Of a stretch of DNA of 64,000 nt, positions 37,168 to 48,779 are shown in pieces. A program made the translations under genes and the position numbers. Source of the stretch: Basidiobolus meristosporus CBS 931.73 (lineage: Eukaryota > Basidiobolomycota > Basidiobolomycetes > Basidiobolales > Basidiobolaceae); contig MCFE01000185.1 in NCBI GenBank assembly GCA_002104905.1, positions 1 through 64,000 of the forward strand, given 5' to 3'. Position 1 is the stretch's first letter, and each line of letters begins with the position of its first letter. Under the pieces are notes generated by a model that saw only the letters and a program-made list of their open reading frames with translations, was not told the DNA's origin and ran no database searches.

Positions 37168-39237
37168 TTATTTTGGTTGAAACTTCAGTTGTACCTCAAT
37201 TGCCAATTGTATTGACCTATACAAGTCTGTATACCCTACACGAACATTAAGCCCAACCCCACACTCAACAAGTAGCTCCATTAAAATCCACCACTCAATA
37301 AGTATTTCTGCTGTAATGCTCTGGTTCCATAACTTTGGCGGGAACCCAACAGCTTTATGCCACTGTTCTTTAACTGGTTCCCACACGTCCTGGCCTTCAG
37401 CTGGCACTGCAAGGTCTAGCTCCTCATCTGCCAGTCTTTGCAATAAATCCTTGCAATATTCCAGTGCGTTTTCTTGAGCACTGCTCTTGAAGAAGTGCTG
37501 CAACCTCTTGGTGTGCCTATTAATGTTCCAAAATTCCACTGAGGGCATGGTGATAGTCTGTTGAGCTCTTGACATTGTAGCCTTGTCTGTCAGTGGGATC
37601 TCCACTCTGTCAACAATGGAGGCTGTGGAGGCTGTGGTAGACAAATTGCCTTTTTCAGCAAACTCATCTACCTTGCTGGAGTGTAGCTCAACTGGCTGCG
37701 CTTCCAACTCTTGTGAAAACAGCTGCTTTTTTGTTGGTAATTCTTCTTGGCTATGATGGGATTCAGTCTGTTCCTGGCTTGCAGCGTTAATTGGCAAGAA
37801 CTGCAGTTTTTTTTGCATGCTTCCCTGTCTCAGGCTTGGGTAGAAATTTTTCCCTTTACCTTTTCCTTTATCATCGCCAGGTCTTTCACTGCTGCTTTGT
37901 CTGAGTGCTTCTTGTAAAGAACTACATTTTCACCTGGATAAATTCTGCTCTGACGCATCTGTTTTGGCCTGCTTGTCCCTTGCGGGCACTCTTCTGGCAA
38001 CCTGATGTTTCTTTTCAGCTTGTTTTGAGCTCTCAACCATAGTTGTGATGGGCTCCTGTAAAAGCGGCTGGTTTTTATCACTGCCAGGTCCTTCACTGCT
38101 ACTTTGACTGGGTGCTTCTTGAGTGGTACTATACTTTTTCCTTGATAAATGTTGTGCTGGTGCATCCATGTCTGCCTGCTTGTCCTTAATTGGCACTCTT
38201 CCAGCTGCCTGACATCTCTTTGATGCTTGTCTGGAGCTTTTTGCCCTGCTTGTAATGGGCTCTTGAGGAAGCCGCTGGTTTTTAGCCATGGCACCCTTGT
38301 TCTTCTGCCTTTGAAAGTTTCTGCTGTTCTTAAGATACTTTCTTAGCATACCAATGCTGGCCCAAAAACCATTTGCCCGTTTGAATCCAGGATAATGCTC
38401 ATGGAACAAGTCAAGTGCATTCTGCTTGGCCTTGGGTTCCTGATAGTCCCATGGTATGCTGGCCTTAAGGTGATGGAGTGCTAGACTTCTGACGGCCTCT
38501 TATATATTAGCCCACTCTTCATTATTGCACTCAACAGCTTCACGGATTTTCAATGTCTTTTGATTTTTAGGCTTTGGTATAAACACCACATTATTCCCCT
38601 CCCATGCTGTGATAGGTTTTTCTGTGTGCTTTATCTTTGAGCACTTTTGTTGTGCTTCAACAACTGTATGGTGTTCCTCTGCCGTTACATCAGGAAATGA
38701 CTCAATTCTTGGCTGTGACATTGAGCTACTTGAGTTCCTTCTTTGCAGCAAAGATACTGCTTTCTCTACCTGGGATATGGATTGCTCTACACATATTATC
38801 TGCTCATCCTGTTTCTGGACTACTTCCTGATTTCTCTGGGCCATTGCATCTATCCTATCAGCCACTGCACCTAATTGCTTCATTAATGCTTTGGTATGAG
38901 CTGACAACATACTTGCTAATATGGGTGGTGGTGATGTTATCATGGCCACTTGCTGATCATCAACAGAGGGTACTGAGTTTGCTATGTTCTCATCTGCCTG
39001 AGCATAACAGTCAGCTTGTGACTCCGCAGAGGTTCTCAATTGCCTACTTGACTGAGAGCCTGAGGAGTCCGCATTATTACCCTCAATGGGCACACTGTCC
39101 ACAGGGCCTTTTTTGGATGTAGCCCCGCTTGTTGCACTGAATGTCAAAGCAAGCTGTTGTCCAACCGTTCTTCTGCTGCCGTCAGCAGTGGGGTTTGGTT
39201 GAGAACCAGACAACTTTGCTTTATTTTTTGGCGGCAT
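37168..39237 (-). pseudogene. Accessory protein gene of CACTA copy 2
   Basis: One reading frame of 690 codons from ATG at 39237 to a stop at 37168, interrupted only by in-frame stops at about 38500 and 37930. Copy 3 has CAA and AGA at these places, so both stops are recent single changes. Residues 1-130 are Ser/Gln-rich. A heptad-like segment (MKQLGAVADRIDAMAQ, VEQSISQVEKAVSLLQRR) follows at about 110-170. A globular block WEGNNVVFIPK...NEEWANI...HYPGFKRANGFWASIGMLRKY lies at about 205-300, then a basic Lys/Gln/Ser-rich linker, and a C-terminal domain (EFWNINRHTKRLQHFF, LQRLADEELDLAV, WEPVKEQWHKAVGFPPKLW). I do not recognise the family. By analogy with the second protein of plant CACTA elements it may bind element DNA, but nothing in the sequence proves this. 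Confidence 0.7.
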
Positions 39238-39459
39238 ATATATAGAAGTGAGTTAAACCAAAGGGGAAATAGTGTTACATATACATGTGTATGTGGTGCC
39301 ACATCTTTATTTATAATGCTTACTATGGTGGGTCAGCATTGAATCTTACATTCATGTAGGTGCAATGTCTCAAATACAAAACTGTCTTAAGTTCACATGA
39401 GTATTGCCCAAAAAATGATAAAATAGTGTTACGTTATTGAAGGTCAAACTGTTTGCCCC

Positions 39460-41083
39460 ATGTACAAGACTACTTTGACTCAACACTGTAAGAGAAGAGA
39501 AAAAAGACCATGTGGCTATTATAGCAAGCCTCTCAGCCATGAAGCACGCAGACAGCATAGGAAGTATTACAAGGATCACTGCCAGTGTTTTGCCACCCAA
39601 GTCATATTTGACCATTCATTGGTTACTACTGTACCAACATTATCTTGCTGGCCAGTTGATACTTTTATATTGGCACCTGGCCATCTTTGACACCTTGCAC
39701 AAACTGAGTCAGGTGAGTTTGTGACGCCTTTAGGCTCACCTCAGCCTTATGAATATGGCACGCAGAGTGATAGCTCTGACAAAGAAGGTTCACTGATGGA
39801 TTTTGAGCCTATCTCCCCTAACAACAGTATAACATATGAGCCCGGTCAAATCCCTTTATGCAATGAGTCAACACCCATTGAGACAAATGCCAAGGATACT
39901 TTATGGAGCCAAGTGAGCCCAGTAATCCATCTACTGGTGAATGATGTGATGTTGTGGCTAGAGAAGTGGTGCGTTTCCACTAATATCAGTAATGGGGGCT
40001 TTGAGGATTTATTACTACTTCTTGCCAAAATTATACCGGGATGCAACTTACCATGTACATGGTACAAGTGGACAACTGTCATGCGGCTGGCAACATATGA
40101 TCCAGAGACTGTCCTGATTCCTGCATGTGTTAACAGTTGCATGGCATTCATATCCAAAAATGCTACCATTGCAACGTGTCCAAATTGTCAGGAATCTACC
40201 ACCATTGAGGGAAAACATTGTTCACACTCCAGATATATTCCAGTCATACTCTGTCTGAGGAAGCTGATGCAGTCCAACAGATATTGCAAAGCTATACAGT
40301 ACCGCACTCAGTATCAATCAAGCGCAAACATATCCGATATATTGGATGGCAAACATTACAAACAGCTAAGAAGCAAGGGCTACTTTGAAGGTACATATGA
40401 CCATTCCTTTGCTTTAACACAAATGTGCACATGGAGACACCTATGCCTATGGCATTAAGAAGCTAAGCAGCCCCAATGCGTGGGTATTCAGTTAAGTAAT
40501 GCAAAGTTGGGTTGGGTGCAACAAGCAACTAATTTTTATCTGGAAAACTCCACCAAGATATGCCGGATTTCTTGTGGTCACAAGCCAACTTCTACACCAT
40601 TCAATACAGAATTCACACAAACAAAAGCCAGAGCGCACCTATAAGGGGGAATAGAATCCAGCAGGGAGAAGGAATATATTGGCTAAATACCAAGAAGTTC
40701 TTTGCCAATATTCAGGAGGTATTCATGGCAGAAGTGGCAACAACCAAGCATATGTTTGCAAGATGTATATGCTACCAGCAGTACAAGGTATATGGCAACT
40801 CTGCAAGTATCACACTAAAAAGCCGTAAAGTTAAGGTGATAGAAGTATGTCAATTGTGGCAGGTGTGCGCGTTTGTAGAGGTTAGTAAGCAGGAGGCCAT
40901 AGTTTTTTTTATTCAAACTATATGTGGAATACCCAAGGTAGTAGTGGGTAAGCAAATAAAGAAAGGTGATTCTACAGTGGAATATATGAATTGCACAAGG
41001 GGAGGTAGAAAAGGGAAATACCATTTGGTAAATTGGTACGGTAGCATTATGCATAACCAGCAGCAGGCCGTCATACTGCCGTA
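39460..41083 (+). pseudogene. Tnp2-type transposase of CACTA copy 2, internally deleted
   Basis: The N-terminal zinc-like block CGYYSKPLSHEARRQHRKYY is near 39510. The long open part 39721-40458 has SPVIHLLVNDVMLWLEKW, CTWYKWTTVMRLATYDPETV, CPNCQESTTI, the Tnp2 hallmark PVILCLRKLMQSNRYCKAI and DGKHYKQLRSKGYFEGTYDH. At about 40418 it jumps to the C-terminal part (CTWRHLCLWH; equivalent to 63193 in copy 3), removing the GDTPAI..GHNG block and the DUF4218-like region, about 1.1 kb. The C-terminal part continues to about 41083 with a frame change at 40456-40560. A few in-frame stops are also present. Confidence 0.8.
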
Positions 41084-41433
41084 AAAAAAGCCATCAGAGT
41101 CTTGCTGTGAGTGCGTCAAAATACTGTCAGGTTTCTTGCCATATAAGGCAATTGGAAATCCTGGCCAACTGGATCCACTTAAAATAGTAATAGAGCGCTG
41201 AAAGACCGCAACAATAACATGCAAATATTGTCACAGCACCAATCAAAAATTGTCTAGTTTTATCCCTTTATTTGGCTGAAAAATTTGCAAAATACCGTCA
41301 TGATCTTGTTATAAGATTGTCAGGAGCGTCACTAGTTCCAAGCTGCTGCTATTATGATGGTCTCTGAATGGGATCTTGATGGATGATCCGGATTGGATCC
41401 ACCCATGGGACCAAATTATTTTTCATATGGTGA

Positions 41434-42500
41434 TGGAGCAGATGCATGGGTAAAAAGGAAGACAATTCAAGTCACAGGTATTGCCATATCCCAATCTTGT
41501 CAGGAATATAATCACCAAGTCTGTGGTGGTTGTGATGAGTAGGCATTTTGAGAACAGCCAGGAAGAGTTGGTAAATACTGTGGACAGTTATGCAAATGGA
41601 GCCACCTATGCCTTTGACATTAAGAAGATAAGCAGCCCCAATGCATGGGTAGTCAGTCAAGGAAAGAAAGATTGGGCTATGCATAGCTAACAACCAGTTT
41701 TTATTAGGGCAACTTTACCAGAGTATGCCAGGTTTCTTCTGGTTAGAAGCTAACCCCTACTCCTTTCAATATGTTACTCACAATACAAGACCTAGAGTGC
41801 ACCTATAAGGGAGACTAGAGTCTAGCAAGGTGAAGGAATATATGGGCTAAGTACTCAAAAGTTCTTTGTGGATGTTTCAAAGGTATTCATGGCAAAAGTG
41901 GTAGCAACCAAGCATATGCGCAACCTATGTATATGTTACTGGCAATACAAGTTACATGGCAACTTTGCAAGTATGACATCAAAAAGCCATAAAGCTAAGG
42001 TGAAAGAAGTGTGTCAATTGCAGCAGTTATGCACATACACAGAGGATAGTGTGTTGGAAGCTGCTGTTTTGTTTGACTATAACTATATTTGGAATACCCA
42101 TGGTAGTGGTAGGTAAGCAAGCAAAGAGGGGTAACCCAGCAGTGTTTAATATGAATGAAGCAAGGGGAGGTAGAAAAAGGAAATGCCATTAGGTAAATTG
42201 GTACAGTAGCATTTGCCAGCAATACAAGGTATATGGCAACTTTGAAAGTATCAAATTAAAGGGGGATAAATTTGAGGTGATAAAAGTGTGTCAATTGAAA
42301 CAGCTGGGCATGTTGGTAGAGGTTAGCAAGCAGGAGGTATAGTGTTTTTTCATTTGAGCTAAATGTGTAATAACCAAGGTAGTTGAGGGTAAGAAGATAA
42401 AGAGGGGTGATTCTACAGTTGAGTACATGAATGGCACAAGGGAAGGTAGAAAAAAACTATCATTTAGTAAGCTAGTATAGTGCAATTGTACAGGACTAGC
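41434..42500 (+). pseudogene. Tnp2 transposase of CACTA copy 1, C-terminal part, tandemly duplicated
   Basis: Resumes the copy 1 transposase after copy 2: GRQFKSQVLPYPNLVRNII, then NSQEELVN and FDIKKISSPNAWVVSQ. The last block (CYWQYKLHGNFASMTSKS...) occurs twice in tandem, about 41941-42211 and 42212-42480; the second starts in CCAGCAATACAAGG. Copies 2 and 3 have it once. Confidence 0.7.
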
Positions 42501-42868
42501 AGTTGACTAACATACAGCCATGATAATACTAATATTGGTCCACATCAATGCTGTTGCCACACTGTTAGGCTTATTGTGAACCATAATACTAGCATATACA
42601 GGCTGTCTAGGCTTGCTCAAACAAATGCAGGTTACAGCAAGGCTGTCAGAATGCTATGCAAGTTCAACCAAAAGACTGTTAAAGCACCTGTATGCTTATT
42701 ACTTTATTGGCAATGTAGGGCTGCAAAGCACCATTGCAGTTCTTTTGTGATACTGTGAAGAGAGTCAGCAACATGAGGCAGCCAGCATTTTGAGGGCCTT
42801 ATTACTGGCACTTGATGGGTAATCTGAAATGGATTCACCTGCAGGACCAATTTATTCATGCCAGTAAA

Positions 42869-43727
42869 TGTTGGCCAAAACAGCATAATTTTGTACTAGT
42901 TTGCTTCTACTCTGCTCCCTGCTCTGCCACAGTCTGTTGTACCATGTCTCCCAGCTTCTTCCACTTGTTTTATTAGTGAAAGTACACTCTGTCTCAATTA
43001 TTTCAATTTGCAACTTGTGTACTGTGATTGTTAGTGCCTGAGGTTTTTCTCAACTTATTTTGACACAAGGCTGGTCAGTTATGCTTTGTCACAACAAGTA
43101 ACAGCTCTGAGCAGCTGACACTGACCAAAATTAAGCTCTCAGCTATTTAAGGCATTTAAAGTAGGTTAGTCAGTATTGCTGTGTTAGCCACTGTGTAATC
43201 ACATGTATATAGCTATCTAGCCCCATGAAAGGTAGCTAACATTGTTAATACTATCTCTCCAATACAATTTTCATATAAAACTGCCACTTAAGTTGCCAAA
43301 CCATTCCTCTATACTGCAAGTATACCACTCAACTCCAAAGCTAACAAGACATACTTTGCCATTGTAGCTTACAGTCCCTTACACTGTCACTAGTAGCTGT
43401 CCTTCTGTACCTAGATGGTGTGCTTAGTCCAGTTACTAATTTTTGTGTGCTTGTTTCATCCTGGATCCCTTACCATGCATCCACACTACCACAATAACTA
43501 CAGCCACCAGGTTATTTGGTCCAGAGGCTTTCCCTTACCTTCTATATACCTTTCTGAGCTGCATTGAGCATTATCTGCAACTTTCTCAGCTTGAACATCA
43601 AGTCTGAGCACTCAATGGAGCAAACTTCCTTTGATATGGTCCAGTGCAAAGTTTGTCTTCACTGCCTTTAGTTGACAATTTGAGTGGCACACACTCATGA
43701 GTTAAACTACACAGTAGTCAGAGTACT
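42869..43727. other. AT-rich stretch, no gene seen
   Basis: Lies between the right end of copy 1 and the end of inverted copy 4. No open frame over 60 codons and no repeat match seen within the window. Confidence 0.5.
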
Positions 43728-44233
43728 CTACAAGAAAAAACTAGGTCCTGCAAGTAGTTCCAGTCCAGATTAGCCATTGCAATCCTGTATTGAGTCCATC
43801 ATAATGCAGGCAGCTTGGAATTAATGATCCTCCACACTATCCTATAACATGATTGTGATGGTGGTTTACTGATTTTGCTGCCAAATGAAGTGTCTCAGTG
43901 GTCTTTTGACCAGAATGGCATGGCACTCTAGTGGTCTTAATGCAGTCTACATTTACTTGCCCAGACCTAACTGGCCAGTAGATCAAGTTGCTTTATATGG
44001 CAAGAAACTTGACAATGTACTTACAGCCTCATTGTAAATCTTTGCTGGCATTATAATGGCTGTACAGCAGCCTACAGCTAGCTATGTATAATGGTGCAAT
44101 ACCTATTTACCAAATGGGTTTTTCTTGTTTACCTCCCCTTACACCATTCTTGTACTCCACTGTAGAGTCACCCCTCTTTATTTGCTTACCCACCACTGCC
44201 TTGGGTATTCCACATACAGTTCAATTAAAAAAC
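43728..44233 (-). mobile_element. CACTA-like copy 4, inverted 3' fragment
   Basis: On the minus strand it matches the end of copy 2 (about 40905-41430), from ATGTGGAATACCCAAGG and the GGGTAAGCAAATAAAG block to the terminus. The degenerate end CTACAAGAAAAAACTAGGTCC is at 43728. Copy 3 interrupts it at 44234, so its remainder should lie beyond the window end, past copy 3. Confidence 0.7.
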
Positions 44234-44699
44234 CCTATGAGAAATTATTGAGATGCTCTTGTCAAAAGGCCATCTCAATGTTACAGTCGCATGACTAAGC
44301 GGTACTGATCCCATCTGGATACTGTCAAGAGACCATTGAAAAATAATTATACCCCAGATTTCACAAAAAACTTAGTCAAAATTTCTCATCACAACAATGT
44401 ATAAGTGACTTTTGATTGGTTCCCTGCCAATCTGCACACTTTCTGATCCCAGACACTCTATTGCATCCTATGTTTGTGTGCATTGGTTGGCTATTGCCTC
44501 TTTTTCACACTCCTTATTTCCTGACTCAACCATTTCTCATACTCTTCATGCATACAAATTAATTTATTTCCATTGAAACTTCAGTTGTACCTCAATTGTC
44601 AATTGTATTGACCTATACAAGTCCCTATACCCTACACTAACATTAAGCCCAACCCCACACTCAACAAGTAACTCCATTAAAATCCACCACTCAATAAGT

Positions 44700-46630
44700 A
44701 CTTCTGCTGCAAAGCTCTGGCTTCACAACTGTGGCAGGAGCCCAACAGCTTTATGCCACTGTTCATTCACTGGTTCCCACATGTCCTGGTCTTCAGCTGG
44801 CACTGCAAGGTCTAGCACCTAATCTGCCAGTCATTGCAATAAATCCTTGCAATATTCCAGTGCATTTTCTTGAACAGTGCTCTTGAAGAAGTGCTGCAAC
44901 CTCTTGGTGTGCCTATTAATATTCCAAAACTCCACTGAAGGCATTGTGATAGTCTTTCAAGCTCTTAATGTTGTTACCTTATCTGTCGGTGGGATCTCCA
45001 CTCTGTCAGCAATGGAGGATGTGGAGGCTGTGGTAGACAAATTTCCTTTTTCAGCAAACTCATCTACCTTGTTGGAGTGCAGCTCAACTGGCTGCACTTC
45101 TAACTCTTGTGAAAACGGCTGCTTTTTTGTTAGTAATTCTTCTTGGCTATGATGGGATTCAGTCTGTTCATGGCTTGCAGCATTAATTGGCAAGTACTGC
45201 AGTTTTTTTTGCATGCCTTCCTGTCTCAGGCTTGGGTAGACATTTCCCCCTTAGCCATTTCCATTATCACTGCCAGGGCTTTCACTGTTACTTTGTCTGA
45301 GTACTTTTTGTATAGAACTATGTTTTCTCCTGGATGAATTCTGCTCTGACGCATCTGTTTTGGCTTGCTTGCTCCTTGCTAGCACTCTTCTGACAACCTG
45401 ATGTTTCTTTTCTGCTTGTTTTGATCCCTCAACAACAGTTCTGACAGGCTCCTGTAAAGCAGCTGGTTTGTATCACTGCCAGATCCTTTACTGCTACTTT
45501 GACTGGGTGCTTCTTGAGTGGCACAATGCCTTATCCTAGATATTTGCTGCGCTGGTGCATCCATGTCTGCCTGCTTGTCCCTAATTGGCACTTTTCCAGC
45601 TACCTGATGACTCTTTGATGCTTGTCTGGAGCTTTTGGCCCTGCTTGTAATGGGCTCTTGAGGAAGCCGCTGGTTTTTAGCCATGGCACCCTTGTTCTTC
45701 TGCCTTTGATAGTTTCTGCCATTCTTAAGATACTTTCTTAGCATACCAATGCTAGCCCAAAATTCTTTTGTCCATTTGAATCCAGGATAATGCTCATAGA
45801 ACAAGTCAAGTACACTCAGTTTGGCCTTGAGTTCCTGATATTCCCATGGTATGTCTGCCTTAAGGTGATTGCATGCTAGACTTCTGATGGCCTCTTGTAT
45901 ATTAGCCCACTCTTCATTATTGCACTCAAAGGCTCTATAGATCTTTGATGTCTTTTGATTTTTAGGATTTAGTATTAACACTACATTGTCTCCCTCCCAT
46001 GCTATGATACGTTTTTCTGTGGGCTTTATCTTTGGGCACTGTTCTTGTGCTTCAAAGACTGTATGGTGTTCCTTTGGTGTTATGTTGGGAAATGGCTTGA
46101 TTCTTGGCTGTGACATTGAGCTACTTGAGTTCCTTGTTTGCAGCAAAGATACTGTGTTCTCTACATGGGATATTGATTGCTCTACATGTATTATCTGTTC
46201 ATCCTAATTCTAGACTATTTCCTCATTTCTCTGCGCCATTGCATCTATCCTTTTAGCCACTGCACCTAATTGCTTCATTAATGCTGTGGTATGAGCTGCC
46301 AACATACTTGCTAATATGGGTGGTGGTGATGTTATCATGATCGCTTGCTGATCTTCAACTGAGGGTATTGCGTCTGCTAGATTCTCATCTGTCTAAGCAT
46401 AACAACCTGTTTGTGGCTCCACAGAGGTTTTCAATTGCCTACTTGACTGAGAGTCTGAGGAGTCTGCATTATTACCTTCAATGGGCACACTGTCCACAGG
46501 GCCTTTGATGGATGTAGCCCTGCTTGTTGCACTGAATGTCAAAGTAAGCTGTTTTCTAACCGTTCTGCTGTTGCCATCAGCAGTAGAGTTTGGTTGAGAA
46601 CCAGGCTAATTTACTTTATTTTTTGGCAGC
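44700..46630 (-). pseudogene. Accessory protein gene of CACTA copy 3
   Basis: Matches the 690-codon frame of copy 2 from the start (PKNKVN, near 46625) to the C-terminal LQRLA region near 44830. Stops occur near 46608, 46396 and 46205, and at least one frameshift between 45215 and 45379. It has sense codons where copy 2 has its two stops (CAA near 45898, AGA near 45330). Confidence 0.75.
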
Positions 46631-46899
46631 ATATATATGGAGGTGAGTCAAACCAAAGCAGAAATAGTGCTATATATACATGTGTATATGGTGCCACAAC
46701 TTTATTTATAATGCTTACTATGGCATGACATCATCAAATATTACATTCATGTAGGTGCCATGTCTCAAATACAAGACTGTCTTAAGTTCACATGAGTATA
46801 GACCAAGAAGTGACATAATAGCATTGAGTTATTGAAGGTCAAACTGTTTGCCCATGGACAAGACTACCTTTATTCAACACCATAAAAGAAGAGAAGCCC

Positions 46900-47415
46900 C
46901 ATGGACAAGACTACTTTGACTCAACACCGTAAGAGAAGTGAAAAAAGATCATATGGCTACTATGGCAAGCCTCTTGGCCATGAAGCATGCAGACAGCATT
47001 GGAAGTATCACAAGGATCATGGCCAGTGTTTTGCCACCCAAGTCATATTTGACAAATTCATTGGTCACTACTGTACCAACATTATCTTGCTGGCCAGATG
47101 ATGCTTCTATTTTGGGACCTGGCCATCTTTGTCACCTTGTGCAAGCTGAGTCAGGATAGTTTGTGACACCTTTAGGCTACCTCAGCCTTCTGTTGATGGC
47201 ATGCAGAGTGAAAGCTTTGACAAAGATGGTTCACTGATGGATTTTGAGCCTATCTGAATTGAAAACAGTACCATGTATGAGCCTGGTCAAATCTCTATAT
47301 GCAATGAGACAACACATGTTGAAACAAATGCCAAGGATACTTTGTGGAGCCATGTGAGCCCAGTAATCCATCTACTGGTGAATGATGCAAGGATATGGCT
47401 AGAGAAGTGGCACAT
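46900..47415 (+). pseudogene. Tnp2 transposase of CACTA copy 3, N-terminal part
   Basis: Starts with DKTTLTQHRKRSEKRSYGYYGKPLGHEACRQ, parallel to the copy 2 N-terminus. Continues with frame changes through TPLGYLS to the region encoding LVNDARIWLEKWH, where Gypsy1 is inserted at 47416. The gene resumes at 61648. Confidence 0.75.
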
Positions 47416-48492
47416 TGTAGTGGAGTCACAGTGACACCCACAGGCAGATGTGCTCATTCCCATACATTCACTTTGTTAAAGTGGATTACCCCCCAATATT
47501 ACTATCATCCCAAATTGCAATATTTTCTATCTGTACATGTGATTATCATTATTTGACCTGGCAAACTATTTGTCACTGTTAACCCATTGCACAAGCTATT
47601 CCTATTCCTTGCTGAGAAGCCATGATAAGATAGTTACCATATAAGGCAAGTACCCCCAACAGTGCCTATATCATGTGACCATCCTGGTTTCATATCCCTC
47701 CTATCCTACTACTAAATGAGATAACTACATGTCACAGAGGTTACACATTACCACTATCTGATTGGCTAGGTACTAATATGTCTCATGGAAGAATCTGCCA
47801 AGAATTTGAGCTATTTTAGGACACAACAACATGATTGGCTGTCTACTACCTTCTGGAAACTTCCGGAAAGCATTTTCTAGCAAGATTTGAGTAGCAAAAA
47901 AAAGTATATAAGGGAGGCTATCCCTTAAGAATAAATCAACCCTCCTTTAATATTCCAACTTATTGATTAGTGAGATCACTGCTGCCTATTACCACTACTT
48001 TCTTACTCAGACCTGACAATACTCTCAGGAAACCACGCTGACAGCCAACTGGCCTTGGAGGCACTACTTGTGAGGAATACTCAGAGTAGGTATATTTTAT
48101 TATACTTGATTGTTTTCCCAAGTTTGTTTTGTACAGCAAAAGATACTTTTCAGTCTTTGTAACTATTGGTCAAAGCTGCATTCTTATCAAGTCCCTGTTG
48201 GTGGAGTTTACAGTTGTTTTGACTTTGGAAGCTTTAGTACACTGTCATCTCAAAGGATGTTGAAGCCATTATAAACTTTTGTGAAGATGCCAACAAAGTT
48301 GTGGATTGTAGCTCAGTAGTTTTCCCTTGACAAGCATGTGGCTTTATACCCCTTCACATTAGATTAGACAAAAGACCCAGTATTCCTAGCAAGCTTTTGC
48401 CAGAGGTTATTGCACCCAGTGAACACCCCACACACATTCACACTTGATAAGTGTTGGCCGTATTTTACCCTTTGGACTTATACACTGCCACA
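47416..48492 (+). repeat. Gypsy1 5' LTR
   Basis: 1077 bp from TGTAGTGGAGTCACAG to ACTGCCACA. Carries a TATA box (TATATAAG, 47905-47912) followed by AATAAA, suited to promoter and polyadenylation roles. Close copies at 48780-49857 and 60183-61647. Confidence 0.9.
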
Positions 48493-48779
48493 TAATTGGC
48501 ACCCAATGCAGGGGGTTCATACAAGCTCCCTAGGACCCAATAAGATTTACCTGAAGATTTGAGCCATTACCCACTTACTGAAAAGAGACTACTGATATTA
48601 TCAAGACTACAATTCCAACCTACCTACCATAAAGGAGCTCTATGCCCTTACTACTCTCACATGGAGCCCCACAGCTTGATGGAAAGAATGTGGAATGTTT
48701 CATATTCAAATGGGAGAAGCTCTGCAAGAAGTGCAGCCTATCTGAACAAAAAATGGCTGAAGACTTCCCCTACTACTGC
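48493..48779 (+). pseudogene. Gypsy1 gag, N-terminal part
   Basis: LDGKNVECFIFKWEKLCKKC followed by SLSEQKMAEDFPYYC matches the start of fungal Ty3/Gypsy gag (the F(D/E)GxN...F..R(Y/W)E.LC type). Broken at the Cys codon by the solo LTR; continues at 49858. Confidence 0.7.

Larger units (their letters stand above)
36857..41430 (+). mobile_element. CACTA-like transposon copy 2, end to end
   Basis: Left end CCCTATGGAAAATTATT at 36857; right end, reversed, CCATATGAAAAATAATT at 41430. Both are followed inward by a GATCCCAT/GGTCCCAT block. The 3-bp target duplication TGA is at 36854-36856 and 41431-41433. Removing 36857-41433 restores the transposase sequence of copy 1 (TGGGAGTTTCTGATGGAGCAG), matching copy 3 at 63028. 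It has two divergent genes, accessory (minus) and transposase (plus), with starts separated by about 0.25 kb. The transposase lacks about 1.1 kb of its middle, so this 4.57-kb copy is a deletion derivative probably moved in trans. Confidence 0.9.
23654..42868 (+). mobile_element. CACTA/EnSpm-like transposon copy 1, heavily interrupted
   Basis: Left end CCCTATGAAAAATAATT at 23654. The degenerate right end is near 42845-42868, matching the right end of copy 2 (GGACCAA.TTATT..TTCAT). In order it contains remnants of the minus-strand accessory gene (about 24060-24307, 26678-26768, 32872-33655) and the plus-strand Tnp2-type transposase (34158-34975, 36134-36853, 41434-42500). It is broken by copia1, copiaB (with copia2 inside), a solo LTR, repeat R and CACTA copy 2. 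Compared with copy 2 it has lost about 0.9 kb of the accessory gene between the parts equivalent to 37560 and 38460. Right border and flanking duplication are uncertain. Confidence 0.75.
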
